Below are positions 1-11,500 of a DNA stretch of 59,796 nucleotides, piece after piece (position 1 is the stretch's first letter; each line of letters opens with the position of its first letter). The translations under genes were made by a program, and so were the position numbers. A model generated the notes under the pieces. That model was not told the origin of the DNA and made no database searches. It saw only the letters and a program-made list of their open reading frames with translations. The DNA is from a virus: the IMG/VR virus record IMGVR_UViG_3300032214_001248, positions 1 to 59,796 of that record. One strand, 5' to 3'.

Positions 1-360
1 AGCACTTAATGCTGCTCCAGGAACTTGTGCTGTAGTATCTGATGAATAAGTTAACTTATCCATTGTTGATCTTGGACCAGGAAAACCACCACCAAAGTAT
101 CCTGCTATTGAGTTTCCTGTTGCTGCAAGAGAAATACGAGCAGCACTTAATGCTGCACCAGGAACTGTTGTTCTTGTGTCGGTTGAATAAGCAACCTTAT
201 CCATTGTTGATATATCACCCGGCAAAATATTACCACCACCAAAGTACCCAGTATTTGGTGTGGCATCATTTATAAACACCTCTTCTGGAGGAACCCAGTT
301 ATTATCCCTAATTTCTGACAGTACTTCAGATAAAACAAAAGTCCCCCTAGTTTCAGCCAT
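1..360 (-). CDS. Kelch-like repeat virion protein, C-terminus beyond window
   Basis: The reading frame starts at an ATG (358-360, minus strand) and runs open off the left edge, so only about the first 120 residues are visible. After a short N-terminal segment ending in VPPEEVF it shows a repeat of roughly 47 residues with YFGGG, STMDK, a Y-S-x-D-T stretch, VPGAALSAAR and LAATGNS. A repeat with paired glycines and a hydrophobic strand is typical of kelch-like beta-propeller blades, and such proteins are common beside tail-fibre genes in T4-like cyanophages. Seen: repeat and open frame. Inferred: a virion surface or adhesion role. It overlaps the upstream gene (ending at 353) by 8 nt, suggesting one transcript. 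Confidence 0.75.
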   Translation of the reverse strand, partial: MAETRGTFVLSEVLSEIRDNNWVPPEEVFINDATPNTGYFGGGNILPGDISTMDKVAYSTDTRTTVPGAALSAARISLAATGNSIAGYFGGGFPGPRSTMDKLTYSSDTTAQVPGAALSA

Positions 361-859
361 TTTTTATAATTATCTTCTGAAAGAGTATAGAAGTATTTAG
401 ATTAGTAGCATAAGAATGCCATAAATCACTTCTAAATAAGACCATTCGATTGTATTTTGCAACAATATTTCCATACTCTTTCCATAAACTCAAATCAGAC
501 TTAAAAACTTCTGAAAGATTATTTTCAGTAATCTGATATTTATTTGCTTCTTCTGAAGTTGGAAATGTTTCCAGTCCTGTTGCAAGATGAGAATAAAATT
601 TAATTCCAGTCTCGCCAAAGGATTGCATTGGTAACGCCAAATAAATGACTGCAATCCAATCAGATGCAATATGAGCGACAACACCCAAATCACCACCAAC
701 TTCATTTGTTGCCGAAATGATTTCAATAGGATTTCCTATGACTTCTGTAAGTTTACTTACAGTTTCATTAGTAATCACACATCGATTCTCAAAAAAACCT
801 TTATGATATTGATGTGGAATATCATAAAGGTTATCAACTATAAAAATTTTCTCTCTCAT
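353..859 (-). CDS. DUF6445-like putative 2-oxoglutarate/Fe(II)-type oxygenase fold protein
   Basis: 168 residues. The central block (about 55-95) has an ASDW-IAVIYLALP stretch followed by GIKFYSHLATGLETFP, and the C-terminal block has NRMVLFRSDLWHSY. This layout matches DUF6445 proteins, distant relatives of 2-oxoglutarate/Fe(II) dioxygenases, in which an H-x-D pair and a distal His bind iron. Here the first site reads AHIASDW, so the expected H-x-D is not obvious and activity is uncertain; the distal His in DLWHSY is present. The start overlaps the stop of the 283-aa gene upstream as ATGA, implying translational coupling. Similar proteins sit in phage tail-fibre and glycan modules; the substrate is unknown. 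Confidence 0.55.
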   Translation of the reverse strand: MREKIFIVDNLYDIPHQYHKGFFENRCVITNETVSKLTEVIGNPIEIISATNEVGGDLGVVAHIASDWIAVIYLALPMQSFGETGIKFYSHLATGLETFPTSEEANKYQITENNLSEVFKSDLSLWKEYGNIVAKYNRMVLFRSDLWHSYATNLNTSILFQKIIIKNG

Positions 860-1707
860 TCTGGAGTATTATTTCCTTCAATTTGAGTTTGTGTTGCTGC
901 AGGTTTAATTGCCGCACCATAACCTAAATCAGTACCAGTGATTTTTTCGTAACCTCTCATAACCTTACTTTGAAGATCATTAATGAACTCCATTCTTCCT
1001 CTTGAATCCAAAAGTTTATCCATAGGTAGATAACCTTCCTTGAACTGATTTCGTGGATCAACCATTGAAGGAGCAGATGCACGACGCATTGCTTGTAGGT
1101 TTGCACCAGAAATACCAGTTTGTGCTGCCATCAGATCATCAAGTGCTTGTTCTGCAAGTCTTGTATCCCAATACTCTTGATTCTCTTCCAGGAACTGCTC
1201 TCTTGTTGGAGGAGTACCACCGTTTTGTTCAACCAGTTTCTCAAGCATACTATCCAGATGCTGAAGTTGGTGGAGACGATCACGGATTTCAAGTTCAGAA
1301 CCTTTGAGATAATGAGCCATCTCAAGTTCTTCTAGGTCATACCAACAAAGTTTTTTGCCACCACCAGGACCACCAGTTTCCCACATAATGGGTTGAGTTT
1401 TATCTTTTCCTTCCCACTTATACTCAAACTCACGAACTCTTTCTTTCATTTCAATGAGTTTTCCCATATATCCAGCAGCCATAATACGACGCTCTTTGAG
1501 AATATGCTCAAAGGATACGGAGATATTGTGAGTGTTTAGACCAATGAACTTTTCGATTTGGAAGTTAGTTCTTCCTTGAGCCATTTCTTTATCGCTTTCT
1601 TCCCAAGCAAAGACATTTTCTGATGCTTGCTTTAGATAATCGTCATTAAAAACAGCATCTTGAGCGTTAATTGGTGCATAAGTCAATGCAGTGATTTCTT
1701 CAGACAT
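856..1707 (-). CDS. Conserved T4-like cyanophage protein of unknown function
   Basis: 283 residues, soluble, with no signal peptide or membrane segment. The middle (about 80-180) is strongly charged and helical, with long runs of Glu/Lys/Arg and heptad-like leucines around LHQLQHLDSMLEKLVEQNGG, suggesting a coiled coil. The C-terminus (about 215-260) has MVDPRNQFKEGYLPMDKLLD. I do not recognise a named domain. Its place between a glycosyltransferase cassette and repeat-containing surface proteins, plus the 4-nt overlap with the next gene, suggest it is co-expressed with late structural genes, possibly as a virion or assembly protein. That role is inference. Confidence 0.6.
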   Translation of the reverse strand: MSEEITALTYAPINAQDAVFNDDYLKQASENVFAWEESDKEMAQGRTNFQIEKFIGLNTHNISVSFEHILKERRIMAAGYMGKLIEMKERVREFEYKWEGKDKTQPIMWETGGPGGGKKLCWYDLEELEMAHYLKGSELEIRDRLHQLQHLDSMLEKLVEQNGGTPPTREQFLEENQEYWDTRLAEQALDDLMAAQTGISGANLQAMRRASAPSMVDPRNQFKEGYLPMDKLLDSRGRMEFINDLQSKVMRGYEKITGTDLGYGAAIKPAATQTQIEGNNTPE

Positions 1708-1750
1708 AATTTTTTCAAGTTTGAAAATTTGTACTACTATATATGAACGT

Positions 1751-3445
1751 TTAACTAACTGAACTTTGTGCTAGAAGTTCGGTTGCCACTTGCTTACCCC
1801 ACTTTTTCTCAAAATGTCTACGATAATTTTTTTCTCTTGTTAAAGTTTTTTCCTTTGGTTCATTGCTTCTCCAGGTTGATTTTCCAGAGAAATGAATAAG
1901 ATAAGAATTGTAATTTAGATCAACATTAAATCCAAGTTGATTAACTCTTAAACGATAATCAACATCCTCTCCACCATTCTCAAAGTTTTCATCTAAAAAT
2001 CCAGCAGTGGATAAGATTTCGTGAGGAATATAGAAACAATGGAAACCAATGATTGATTTATTAATTTGTTCTGGATTTACATTCAGAGTCTTAACAAACT
2101 CATTCAACTCATTTTCTTTTCCTTCAAGGTCTTCTAGATCCATTACTGGTTCTATTTTAAGACTTCCATAATCTCCAACTAGTTTTTGATTGCAAAGTGG
2201 AACTAAAACAGTGTTTCTGGAATTGTAGTCTTGATTCCAATTTTCTGTAAAAACAACATCATTACTCAAACCAAAGAAGTCTACTTCATCAACCAGAGAA
2301 AGTTTCATTACAAAGTTCATATTCTCTGCAAATGTTTTTGGCGTATTATTTGCAATCAGAGTAATGTGCTCTCGATAATCTGTCAGAGAATACTGCCCAT
2401 CATTATCAATCAAGAAAAACTTATCCTTTTCTCCCAATTCAGTATTCTGAAAGAAAGATTTAAGTGCAAGATCAGTATATTTTTCAGTGCTCTTTGTACT
2501 TGTCATACAATAATATACTGGTCTCTTTTCAGTTTTATGATTTTGGACTGTATCAACTAGATTTTTCCATTGCTCTGCAATTTTCTTCCAATCATACTTT
2601 TCTGTTACATAATCTGAAATCAATTTAGAGACTTCCTGATAAAACTTTGGTTCTTTATCATAATAATCCAGTGCTAAACAACAAGCATCGGCAAACTGAC
2701 GAATAAAATTATCAGTAACTTTCCAACCTTTTGATGTATTCTCACCTTCAATTGGAATAACCGTCGCATTCTTTTCACCAGCAACCTCTGCAAGTGCTCC
2801 AATATCTGTAATAATTGGATATGCCCCACACTTCATTGCTTCAATCATCGAAACACCAAATGTTTCTTCCCAAATATTTGGATGAATAAAGAATGCTGCT
2901 TCCTGATAATGCCTAATCAACTCCTCACGTTCAATAACAGGGGAATATTCGACATTTGGGAGAGTCTTCAGATACTCATAAAGTTCAATAAACTGGTCAT
3001 TAGATGGTCCATAAAGAGACATAGAAGAGAAAATCTTAAACTTCACATCTTTATGAACTTGAGAAATCAAAGGAATAACCTTTGATAATACTTCAAGACC
3101 TTTATATGGAATTGAAGTAAAGATCATTGTCTTTGTTTTTTGAGTTGAATGTTGGAACATTTCAGCAACTCCATTTGGAATCACTGAAATTTTATGTTCA
3201 GGAACATTCAAAAATCTTACAAGTTGATCTTTGTTCCACTGTGAAGGTGAAACAATATGATCCACAGTGTTATGATCAAAGTTCAGAAAGACTGGTTGAT
3301 CATAAGCGTGATGTGCCCATATAATCTTGTATTGATGATTTGATTTTTTAATCTCTTCGGGTAAATGCGAAACAAAAACATTTTCTGGAAATGTATAGTG
3401 TTCTTGCAAATACAAATAAGACGTTTCAGTTGCACCAGATTTCAT
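1751..3445 (-). CDS. Two-domain glycosyltransferase (GT4-like N-half, GT2-like C-half)
   Basis: 564 residues. The N-half (1-300) has GT4/GT-B features: IVSPSQWNKDQL, ISVIPNGV, IPYKGLEVL, then HPNIWEETFGVSMIEAMKCG-YP, the usual donor-binding E-x-F-G-x-S-x-x-E-A element. The extreme N-terminus begins at the position of the acceptor-loop helix, so the first beta strand of a typical GT4 is missing. The C-half (about 315-560) looks like a GT-A/GT2 enzyme: YYCMTSTKS start, GLSNDVVF near the DxD position, and ENGGEDVDYRLRVNQLGF near the end. It probably transfers two sugars in succession, to a phage structural protein or host glycan. The gene starts 3 nt after the cysteine-cluster gene, so the two are likely co-translated. 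Confidence 0.8.
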   Translation of the reverse strand: MKSGATETSYLYLQEHYTFPENVFVSHLPEEIKKSNHQYKIIWAHHAYDQPVFLNFDHNTVDHIVSPSQWNKDQLVRFLNVPEHKISVIPNGVAEMFQHSTQKTKTMIFTSIPYKGLEVLSKVIPLISQVHKDVKFKIFSSMSLYGPSNDQFIELYEYLKTLPNVEYSPVIEREELIRHYQEAAFFIHPNIWEETFGVSMIEAMKCGAYPIITDIGALAEVAGEKNATVIPIEGENTSKGWKVTDNFIRQFADACCLALDYYDKEPKFYQEVSKLISDYVTEKYDWKKIAEQWKNLVDTVQNHKTEKRPVYYCMTSTKSTEKYTDLALKSFFQNTELGEKDKFFLIDNDGQYSLTDYREHITLIANNTPKTFAENMNFVMKLSLVDEVDFFGLSNDVVFTENWNQDYNSRNTVLVPLCNQKLVGDYGSLKIEPVMDLEDLEGKENELNEFVKTLNVNPEQINKSIIGFHCFYIPHEILSTAGFLDENFENGGEDVDYRLRVNQLGFNVDLNYNSYLIHFSGKSTWRSNEPKEKTLTREKNYRRHFEKKWGKQVATELLAQSSVS

Positions 3446-3448
3446 AAA

Positions 3449-3880
3449 TTACCTCCCTTTTGTTGATTTTTCTTTAATAATAAAGTCTAAAAATTCTTTT
3501 GACCCATAGTTTGTCCATCCACCAGAAATTTGAACTTTAATTGGTATAGTAGTTGTGTAATGATAATGGAATAACCAATTCAAAACTATAGAATCCATTT
3601 TTTGTCCGCATTCCAAAACCTCAAGATAATTACCACCAGACCATTTTCTTTTAGTAATAATAACTTTAGAAATGTTTGGTTTTAACCATTCTGGTATTTC
3701 CAAATTATCTAACCATTCGCATTTATAATTTTTGCAAGGATCATCTGGTCGATTTTCATAAATTGTACATTCACTTTCACATTTAAAATGGCAAGGTCTT
3801 CCAGATTGGAAATAGTGACCGTGTGCATCTCCAACTAACCACCCCTCACAGCAGGCAGTGCAACCATTACATCCTCTCAT
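3449..3880 (-). CDS. YkgJ-type cysteine-cluster (CxxCxxCC) metal-binding protein
   Basis: 143 residues. The N-terminus reads MRGCNGCTACCEGW, the C-x2-C-x2-CC signature of the YkgJ family (putative Zn or Fe-S binding). Further cysteines follow in RPCHFKCESECTIYENRP and DDPCKNYKCEW, giving the usual eight-or-more Cys pattern with the IYxxRP element. The rest (about 55-140) is a variable C-terminal half without recognised motifs. It lies between two glycosyltransferase genes with 3-4 nt gaps. Family function is not firmly known; a redox or metal role linked to the glycan cassette is inference. Confidence 0.8.
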   Translation of the reverse strand: MRGCNGCTACCEGWLVGDAHGHYFQSGRPCHFKCESECTIYENRPDDPCKNYKCEWLDNLEIPEWLKPNISKVIITKRKWSGGNYLEVLECGQKMDSIVLNWLFHYHYTTTIPIKVQISGGWTNYGSKEFLDFIIKEKSTKGR

Positions 3881-3884
3881 AACA

Positions 3885-4538
3885 CTAACCTTGATAAATG
3901 TGATAACCAGTGTGATTGAGTTTAATTGTTGGATCTAACCAAATATTATAACCGACTTGTTGTGCTCTATGAAAGAAACTTTTATCTTCCGACATAAAAC
4001 CATTTTGAGTTTGATGTTCTGCAAAGTAGTGATATGAATTATTCACCTCTGCAGAAGTATGTGGAGTATCTGAATGATAATCCGAAGGAATATACTTGAG
4101 ACCTGGATTTTGTTTTGCAATATCAAGAAACACTTGACGATGTATTAGAACAAATCCCATTCCATTTCCATTGATTCTCACCAAATCTCCTCGCCTTTGT
4201 TCTGGTTGAACAATATCTACACAGTATCGTTCTGGAATAATCTTCATTGGATAAGCACCAGAAACAATCGGAACTTGATGTGATAGTAATTTTAGCACAT
4301 CTTCCGAATTAAATCCAATGTCACTGTCCAAAAAGAACAAGTAATCGTGTTCTGTGTTGTTAATGAAAAAGTTTGCTACTTTGGACCTTGCTTGTGTAAT
4401 CAACGAAGAATTTGTCAGAGTTAATAGTCCATGAGGAATATCATTTCTGACAAATGCTTTAGCAAGATTAAACAACCCAAGAGTAGTTTTTTCACTCACA
4501 ATACCTCCCATACATGGAAGACCAATCATTATACTCAT
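3885..4538 (-). CDS. GT-A fold glycosyltransferase
   Basis: 217 residues. The N-terminus MSIMIGLPCMGG leads into a Rossmann-like half, then FFLDSDIGFNSEDVLKLL (about 68-85) carries the D-x-D sugar-nucleotide and metal motif. IVSGAYPMK and NGNGMGFVLIHRQVF follow, with SEDKSFFHRAQQVGYNIWLD as the probable acceptor/catalytic segment and a closing LNHTGYHIY. This order is typical of short phage and bacterial GT2-related enzymes. It heads the three-gene sugar cassette. The target (fibre protein, capsid or host surface sugar) cannot be read from sequence. Confidence 0.75.
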   Translation of the reverse strand: MSIMIGLPCMGGIVSEKTTLGLFNLAKAFVRNDIPHGLLTLTNSSLITQARSKVANFFINNTEHDYLFFLDSDIGFNSEDVLKLLSHQVPIVSGAYPMKIIPERYCVDIVQPEQRRGDLVRINGNGMGFVLIHRQVFLDIAKQNPGLKYIPSDYHSDTPHTSAEVNNSYHYFAEHQTQNGFMSEDKSFFHRAQQVGYNIWLDPTIKLNHTGYHIYQG

Positions 4539-4570
4539 ATTAGTTTTTTAATAATTATAGCACAAAATTA

Positions 4571-5383
4571 TTAGATTATAGCTTTTCCCGAAATCTGAAC
4601 GTGAATTGTTGATAATTGTTCAACTTTAATCCTGAGAACATCATTGACATTTAATCTCTTTGGAGTTTCCAAAAGTTCCACACTTGCATATTTTGGGACA
4701 ACCAAGTTATTTACAAGACTTCTAGTATTAATGCCACTTGTAACTGTGATAGAGATTGGATAACCACCTAGGTCCGTAGTATTTGTTAAACGAATTGATT
4801 GAAGAATGGATGCCTGTGTTGCAGTGTAAATTCCAATCGGAGCAGTTGTGCTAATGCCAGATTCCCCAAATCCTAATCCAAAATAATCTGTTGCAGTTTT
4901 TTCTTGATACGTCACAAAAACTTGAACACCACTATCAATACCAACACGATCAATGTCGGTTGCTCTCATTATAATTCTATCGGAGGGATTTAGAATTTGT
5001 GGTTGATTCAAAAGTTCAACTGCAGACCCAGTTGGAATTGGAATATTATAAGCAAAGTAACTTCTCCCTCCATTGACAAAATCAAATGCACCAATGACAT
5101 TGAGTTCTGTATTAAAACCAACATTAGATGCATGAATCGAATGAACAATATATTCTTTTCCTGCTGTTGAAGGAATTGTAAGAACTGTTACGCCAACTCC
5201 AGATATAATTGTATTTGTGGAACTTGTAATACCCGTGTTAAATGAACTACCATCAACAATAATACCTGTTAACTTGCTGCCATCGCCATAATATGTGGTA
5301 GTTCCAGTATTGCCAACACCTATAACATTGGTAACGTTTCTAGAATCGTCAATGACAATGGTTGCCCCTACGTTATATGACAT
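4571..5383 (-). CDS. Small tail-fibre-like structural protein
   Basis: 270 residues, rich in Thr, Ile, Val, Gly and Asn with alternating hydrophobic strands. The N-terminal YYGDGSKLTGI module also occurs as GDGSLITNL in the 1954-aa fibre gene (17.5-23.4 kb), which ties it to the fibre family. The rest is two similar beta-rich halves (about 60-160 and 165-270), each with a GSAVELL or YASVELL element followed by an LNPSDRI or LNVNDVL turn, so an internal duplication is likely. A late promoter lies about 30 nt upstream. A fibre, collar or fibre-accessory role is inferred. Confidence 0.65.
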   Translation of the reverse strand: MSYNVGATIVIDDSRNVTNVIGVGNTGTTTYYGDGSKLTGIIVDGSSFNTGITSSTNTIISGVGVTVLTIPSTAGKEYIVHSIHASNVGFNTELNVIGAFDFVNGGRSYFAYNIPIPTGSAVELLNQPQILNPSDRIIMRATDIDRVGIDSGVQVFVTYQEKTATDYFGLGFGESGISTTAPIGIYTATQASILQSIRLTNTTDLGGYPISITVTSGINTRSLVNNLVVPKYASVELLETPKRLNVNDVLRIKVEQLSTIHVQISGKAII

Positions 5384-5411
5384 CAGATTTAGAGTAAATG
5401 AATCCTAGGTT

Positions 5412-5419
5412 TATTTATC
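5412..5419 (-). promoter_or_regulatory. T4-type late promoter (GATAAATA)
   Basis: Minus strand reads GATAAATA about 30 nt before the 270-aa gene start, matching the NATAAATA late motif of T4-like cyanophages. The 157-nt gap between this gene and the 2256-aa gene holds no other feature I can support. Confidence 0.65.
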
Positions 5420-5540
5420 TACTCACCAGTCTGTAAACTTTTTTGAAATTTTTTAAAGTTACACTATAGGAATATTCTTTGTCTGTAGGTGACTTATATT
5501 CTGCTCAAGAAATTTTAGCAAAACTTATTTTGACTGATAC

Positions 5541-8500
5541 TTACTTCAAATTATCTACGATTTTTTGAAGTTTATCAATCTTTTCATTTTGCTCTTTAAT
5601 TGCTTCAATTAACACACCAATAATATTTCCATAAGATACTGATTTCAAACCACTATTACTAGTTTCAACTACTTCGGGAAGAACTTTTTCAATTTCTTGT
5701 GCAATAACACCAATTGAAGGTTTATTGTTATTTATCCAATCATAACGAACACCTTCAAGTTGTTTTACAAGGTCTATAGCATTTTCAATAGGTCTTATGT
5801 TGGTTTTTTGAGTTTGATCTGATAATGATGTTAGAATTGTTGCTGAAAGATTTCCTGTTGATGGATTAAACTGAAGATTTGTAGAAGAAACATTCACTGA
5901 AGAAATAGTTCCAGAAGTTGCATCCTCAAAAAGAATATATCTTGTTGCATCTGTGGAAGTATCATCACTTACGGACAGTGCAGTGGCAGTTGAATAAGTA
6001 TTACTGTCTATAGAACCATCTGCCTTTAAAAACTGACTTGAAGTTCCCCCTGGTCTTATAAAAGAGCTTGCTGTTACAACACCAGAAACATTAAGTTGTT
6101 TGGCAAATAATGTAGTACCAGTAACTGTAGTAATTCCAGCAAACGTTGAAATTCCAGATACATTAAGTGATCCAAGAGTTCCAACCGAAGTTAATGATGA
6201 ATTAACTACTCCAGAACCTAGAGTTGTTGATGTAAGAACTGAAGTATTGTTGATTTTATAATCATTACCCGTAGTAGCATTAAAACCACCTGAAGTTACA
6301 ATACCCGAAGCGTTTAATTGCTTGGTAAATAAAGTCGCTCCTGTTACTGTAGTAATTCCAGCAAACGTTGAAATTCCAGAGACATTTAATGAGTTTAATG
6401 TTCCAACCGAAGTTAATGATGAGTTAACAACACCAGAACCTAGAGTTGTTGCATTAAGAACTGAAGTGTTGTTAATTTCATAATCATTACCCGTAGTAGC
6501 ATTAAAACCACCAGAAGTTATGATTCCAGAAACTAATGTATTACCAACAACATGAAGTTTTGATGTTGGATTTGTAATACCAACTCCGAGATTACCAGAA
6601 GAAAGAATAGAAACTGTAGAAGATGATAAATTATTTCCAAAGGAGTTAATATATCCATCATATGTAATAACACCTAAACCAGTGTGAAAATAGATATCTC
6701 CAGTTGCTGCTAATCTGATATTATCTTGAATTGATGTTCCAGTATCATTACCTTTAAATATTAACAACTCAGACTTATCACTAGCACCATAAAGTCTTTC
6801 GGAAATTACTGTGTGATTATATCCACTATCTCCATTAGCACCAGGGAATCTGATTTGACTTTCCGAAAAAATTGAACAAGCTCCATTAGTAGTTAAAGAA
6901 GTTGCAGCAACAACAGTAAATGTATTTGAGTCTGTTACTGTTACTTGATTATAATATGAATCAACCGCAGTTCCTGTACTATAATCAATATAAACAGAAT
7001 CCCCAGTAGTTAATCCATGATTAGTACAAGTAACGGTTACAGTTGTTGTACCAACCATCACATATGTACCAGTTTTATTGGCAACACCAATTCTCAAATT
7101 AGTTCCTAAATCAGTGTATCCTGGTGTAGTAGTGTTTTTACCAACACTAAATCCAGCAGTAGTGTTTAAATAAGAACCCGAAGTATTATTAGAATCTAAA
7201 ACTAATCTTAGAGTGCCAGAACCATCTCTAGCAGCAAATTGCATATTATTTGAGGCATCTTGGTAGATACCAGCTTCATTTGAAATACCTGTTGTAACTG
7301 CTCTAACTAACCATCTTGCTGCAGATGCAGTTTGATTAGTTACATTAAATATGTTAATCGCAGTATTTGCTATAGCAACCGCACCGGATGTTAAATTAAT
7401 TGCAAGTGGTCTCAAACTATTGAAAGTCCCTGAAGGAGTTGTTCCAGCAGCACTTAATAGATGATAATACTCACTACCATCATTTCTTAAAATTACTGTA
7501 GGAACATTAGTTCCAGTATGTAAAAGTAATTGATTTCCTGCGTTTACAAACTGACCCAATCCAGCAACATCTAATTTTGCAGTTGGATTTGTGGATCCTA
7601 TACCCAAAGAACCAGAAATATAAGCACTAGCACCATTAACTTGAAGTGTCTGTGATGCTGTTCCTGTTGATGTCCCAGAACCAATCAATACAGGTCCATT
7701 AGTAAATGTAGAAATTCCAGTTATTCGGAGATCATTAAAATTATTAGGTGCATTTATAATTGCAGATTCAATTGTTGCTGTTGTTGTGGCGTCGAGGGAA
7801 GCAATATTCTGAAGTTGTCTGGAGGAACTAACGATTTCAGTGGCACCAATGTTTAATGAGTTGGTAGTTGTAATACCAAAATTATTAATGTTTTGTACTA
7901 ATAAATTAGTAGCAGTTGTAACTCCAAGAGTAGTTATTCCTGTTACAACAAGTCCTGCTGTAACAAGTCTAGTAAGAGTTCCAACAGAAGTTAATGATGA
8001 GTTAACAACACCAGAACCTAGAGTTGTTGCATTAAGAACTGAAGTGTTGTTAATTTCATAATCATTACCCGTAGTAGCATTAAAACCACTAGAAGTTACG
8101 ATACCAGAAACTAATGCATCACCAACAACATGAAGTTTCGATGTTGGAGTTATGGTCCCTATACCCGTATTTCCAGTTAAAGTTGTGGCAATTATAGTTC
8201 CACCAGTTCCTACTCTAAGAATTCCTGTTGTGGTGACACCAGATACATTAAGTGTTCCAAGAGTTCCAACAGAAGTTAATGATGAATTAACAACACCAGA
8301 ACCTAGAGTTGTTGCATTAAGAACTGAAGTATTGTTTATTGTATAATCATTACCTGTAGTAAGATTAAAACTACTAGAAGTTACGATACCAGAAACTAAT
8401 GCATTACCAACAACATGAAGTTTCGATACTGGATTTGTGGTTCCTATACCTGCATCTCCATTGTCAGTTACTACAAATACTCTACCATTAGTAGATATTC

Positions 8501-11500
8501 CTAAAGCATTTGCTACTCCTACTTGAAATCTTTGTAAAGGATTTGTAGTTCCTATGCCAGCATTTCCACTTTGTAAAAATCTTGCCCATTCAGTACTACC
8601 TTGTCCAAATGCCATTCCACCATTAGCACCATTTGGATTATATTCAATATATCCTTGTTCAGTTAAATCAGTTACGTTAACTAACTTTGTTGATGCACTA
8701 GTCCAACTACTTCCCGTCTCATTTCTTGTTGCTTTGATTCTCAAATATGTCGTATTATTATTGAGATAAACAAACTGTGCAACGGTAAGTGCAGAACCAA
8801 CAGTTCCTGGAAGTGTGATTCCAGTTCCAACGTTTGAAATAGTAGCATTCGGTGAGAGTTGTAAATTTGCTGATGGATTAGTAACACCAACTCCAAGATT
8901 ACCAAAAACATAAGCACCACCACTACTAACTTGGAGTGGTTGTGATGCTGTTCCTGTTGATGTTCCACTACCTATTAATAGAGAACCATTTTGTAAAGAT
9001 AATACTATAGTACCTGGATTATAAGCAAGATTAGTATTTGCTCTAATAGATCCTACACCAGAAACTCCTTCAAAGAAAGTTAAATATCTAGTTGCATTTT
9101 GAGTGTCTGATATGACTGCAACAGTAGCAGCACCACCTACTAATGTTCCAGTAATATTATCTACATAAAAATTTGACCATCTTTTACTTGGAGAACCAAT
9201 ATTATAAGTAGCGTCTATAGATGGCAGAACATCACCACCAAAAGTAGAAATGCCAGAAGTGTTTAATTGCTTGGTAAATAAAGTCGCTCCTGTTACTGTA
9301 GTAATTCCAGCAAACGTTGAAATTCCAGTAATATTGAGATTTTGTGAAGTTAAACTTGTTGCTCCCGCAATACCTAAAGTAGATACGCCAGCATTAATTT
9401 GTCCACTAAATGTTCTTGCCGTTACAACACCAGTAAAGTTTCCATCACCAACAACAAAAAGTTTAGAAGTTGGTGCATCAGATCCAATACCAAGATTAGT
9501 TCCGGTATTAATCGTGATCGTTCCAACACCAACAGTTGGTCCAATATTGATTTGAGTGAATGAACCAGAAGCACCACCAGTACCAAAGTTGATTGTTTTG
9601 GTTGTAGCAGCAGCAGAAACCCCAGTAGCAAGGTTGAGTATTTGAGAGGTGGTTGCTTGTCCTAATGTAATCGCACCAGTTTGCAATGCACCACCAATAG
9701 TAACTGTGCCTGTGGTGTATGATTGGGCAGTAAAGTTTTGAGTGGTTCCAGTATGAGCAATGTTGCCAGTACTAACAGTAATGTTCCCACTGAATGTTTG
9801 TGATAAACCAAGAGTTGCTACTGTATCATCGGCAGTAATTAATGGCAAATTAAGAGTTCTATTCGCAGCAATTGCAGCAGCGGCAATTCCATATTCAAAA
9901 GTGTTCGCTGGATTTCTTATTTTTAATTGAGAAGATAAGAATGTTGAAATTCCAGAGACATTTAATGAATTCAATGTTCCAACAGAAGTTAATGATGAGT
10001 TAACGACACCAGAACCTAGAGTTGTTGATGTAAGAACTGAAGTATTGTTGATTTCATAATCATTACCTGCCGTAGCATTAAAACCACTAGAAGTTACGAT
10101 ACCAGAAACTAATGCATTACCAATAACATGAAGTTTCGATGTTGGATTTGTAGATCCTATACCCAGAGAACCAAAGACATAAGCACCACCGCCATTAACT
10201 TGAAGTGGTTGTGATGCTGTTCCTGTTGATGTTCCACTACCTATTAATAGAGGACCATTGGTAAGTGTAGAAATTCCTGTTACAGTTACGTTTCTATCGA
10301 CATTTAAATCCGTATCGATATCTACTCTATTATTAAAGGTTGATAGTCCTGTTACAGTTACGTTCCTATCGACATTTAAATCAGTATCAATGTCTACTCT
10401 GCTATTAAAGGTTGATAGTCCTACTACAGTTAAGTTCCTATCGACATTTAAATCCGTATCGATATCTACTCTGCTATTAAAGGTTGATAGTCCTACTACA
10501 GTTACGTTCCTATCGACATTTAAATCCGTATCGATATCTACTCTATTGTTAAATGTAGAGATACCAGTTACCAATAATCTATCATCAACAGTTACCTGAC
10601 CAGCAAAAGAATCAATCGTTAAGATTCCGGATGTGGTATCAATCTCATTATCACCACTCACACCTATTTGGACATTATCAATATAGGCACCACCATTAGC
10701 ATCAATATAATTAGTAAATGTAGAGATGCCAGTTATAGTTGCATTCCTATCAACATTTAAATCAGTATCAATGTCTACTCTATTATTGAAGGTTGATAGT
10801 CCTACTACCGTTACGTTCCTATCAACATTTAAATCAGTATCAATGTCTACTCTATTATTGAAGGTTGATAGTCCTACTACCGTTACGTTCCTATCAACAT
10901 TTAAATCCGTATCAATGTCTACTCTATTATTAAATGTAGAGATACCTGTTACTAATACATCACCAACAACATGAATTTTTGATGTTGGATTTGTGGTTCC
11001 TATACCCACTCTAGATGCGGATAAAGGAACATAAACGTCGGAGTTGAAGGTTGATATTCCAGTTACTAATAATCTGTCATCAACAGTTACCTGACCAGCA
11101 AAAGAATCAATCGTTAAGATTCCGGATGTAGTATCAATTTCATTATCACCACTTATACCTATTTGAATGTTATCAATATAAGCACCGCCATTGGCATCAA
11201 TGTAATTAGTAAATGTGGAGATGCCAGTTACAGTTACGTTTCTATCGACATTTAAATCCGTATCAATATCTACTCTGCTATTAAATGTAGAAATGCCAGT
11301 TACTAATAATCTGTCATCAACAGTTACCTGACCAGCAAAAGAATCGAGAGTTAGAATCCCTGTGGTGGTATCAATCTCATTATCACCACTTACGCCTATC
11401 TGAACATTATCAATATAAGCACCACCATTAGCATCAATATAATTAGTAAATGTAGAAATTCCTGTTACAGTTACGTTCCTATCGACATTTAAATCCGTAT

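Noticed and set aside
10258-10974. Plus-strand frames over the fibre repeats
   Set aside because: Mirror images of the repetitive minus-strand coding; proline/valine-rich shadows with no ribosome sites.
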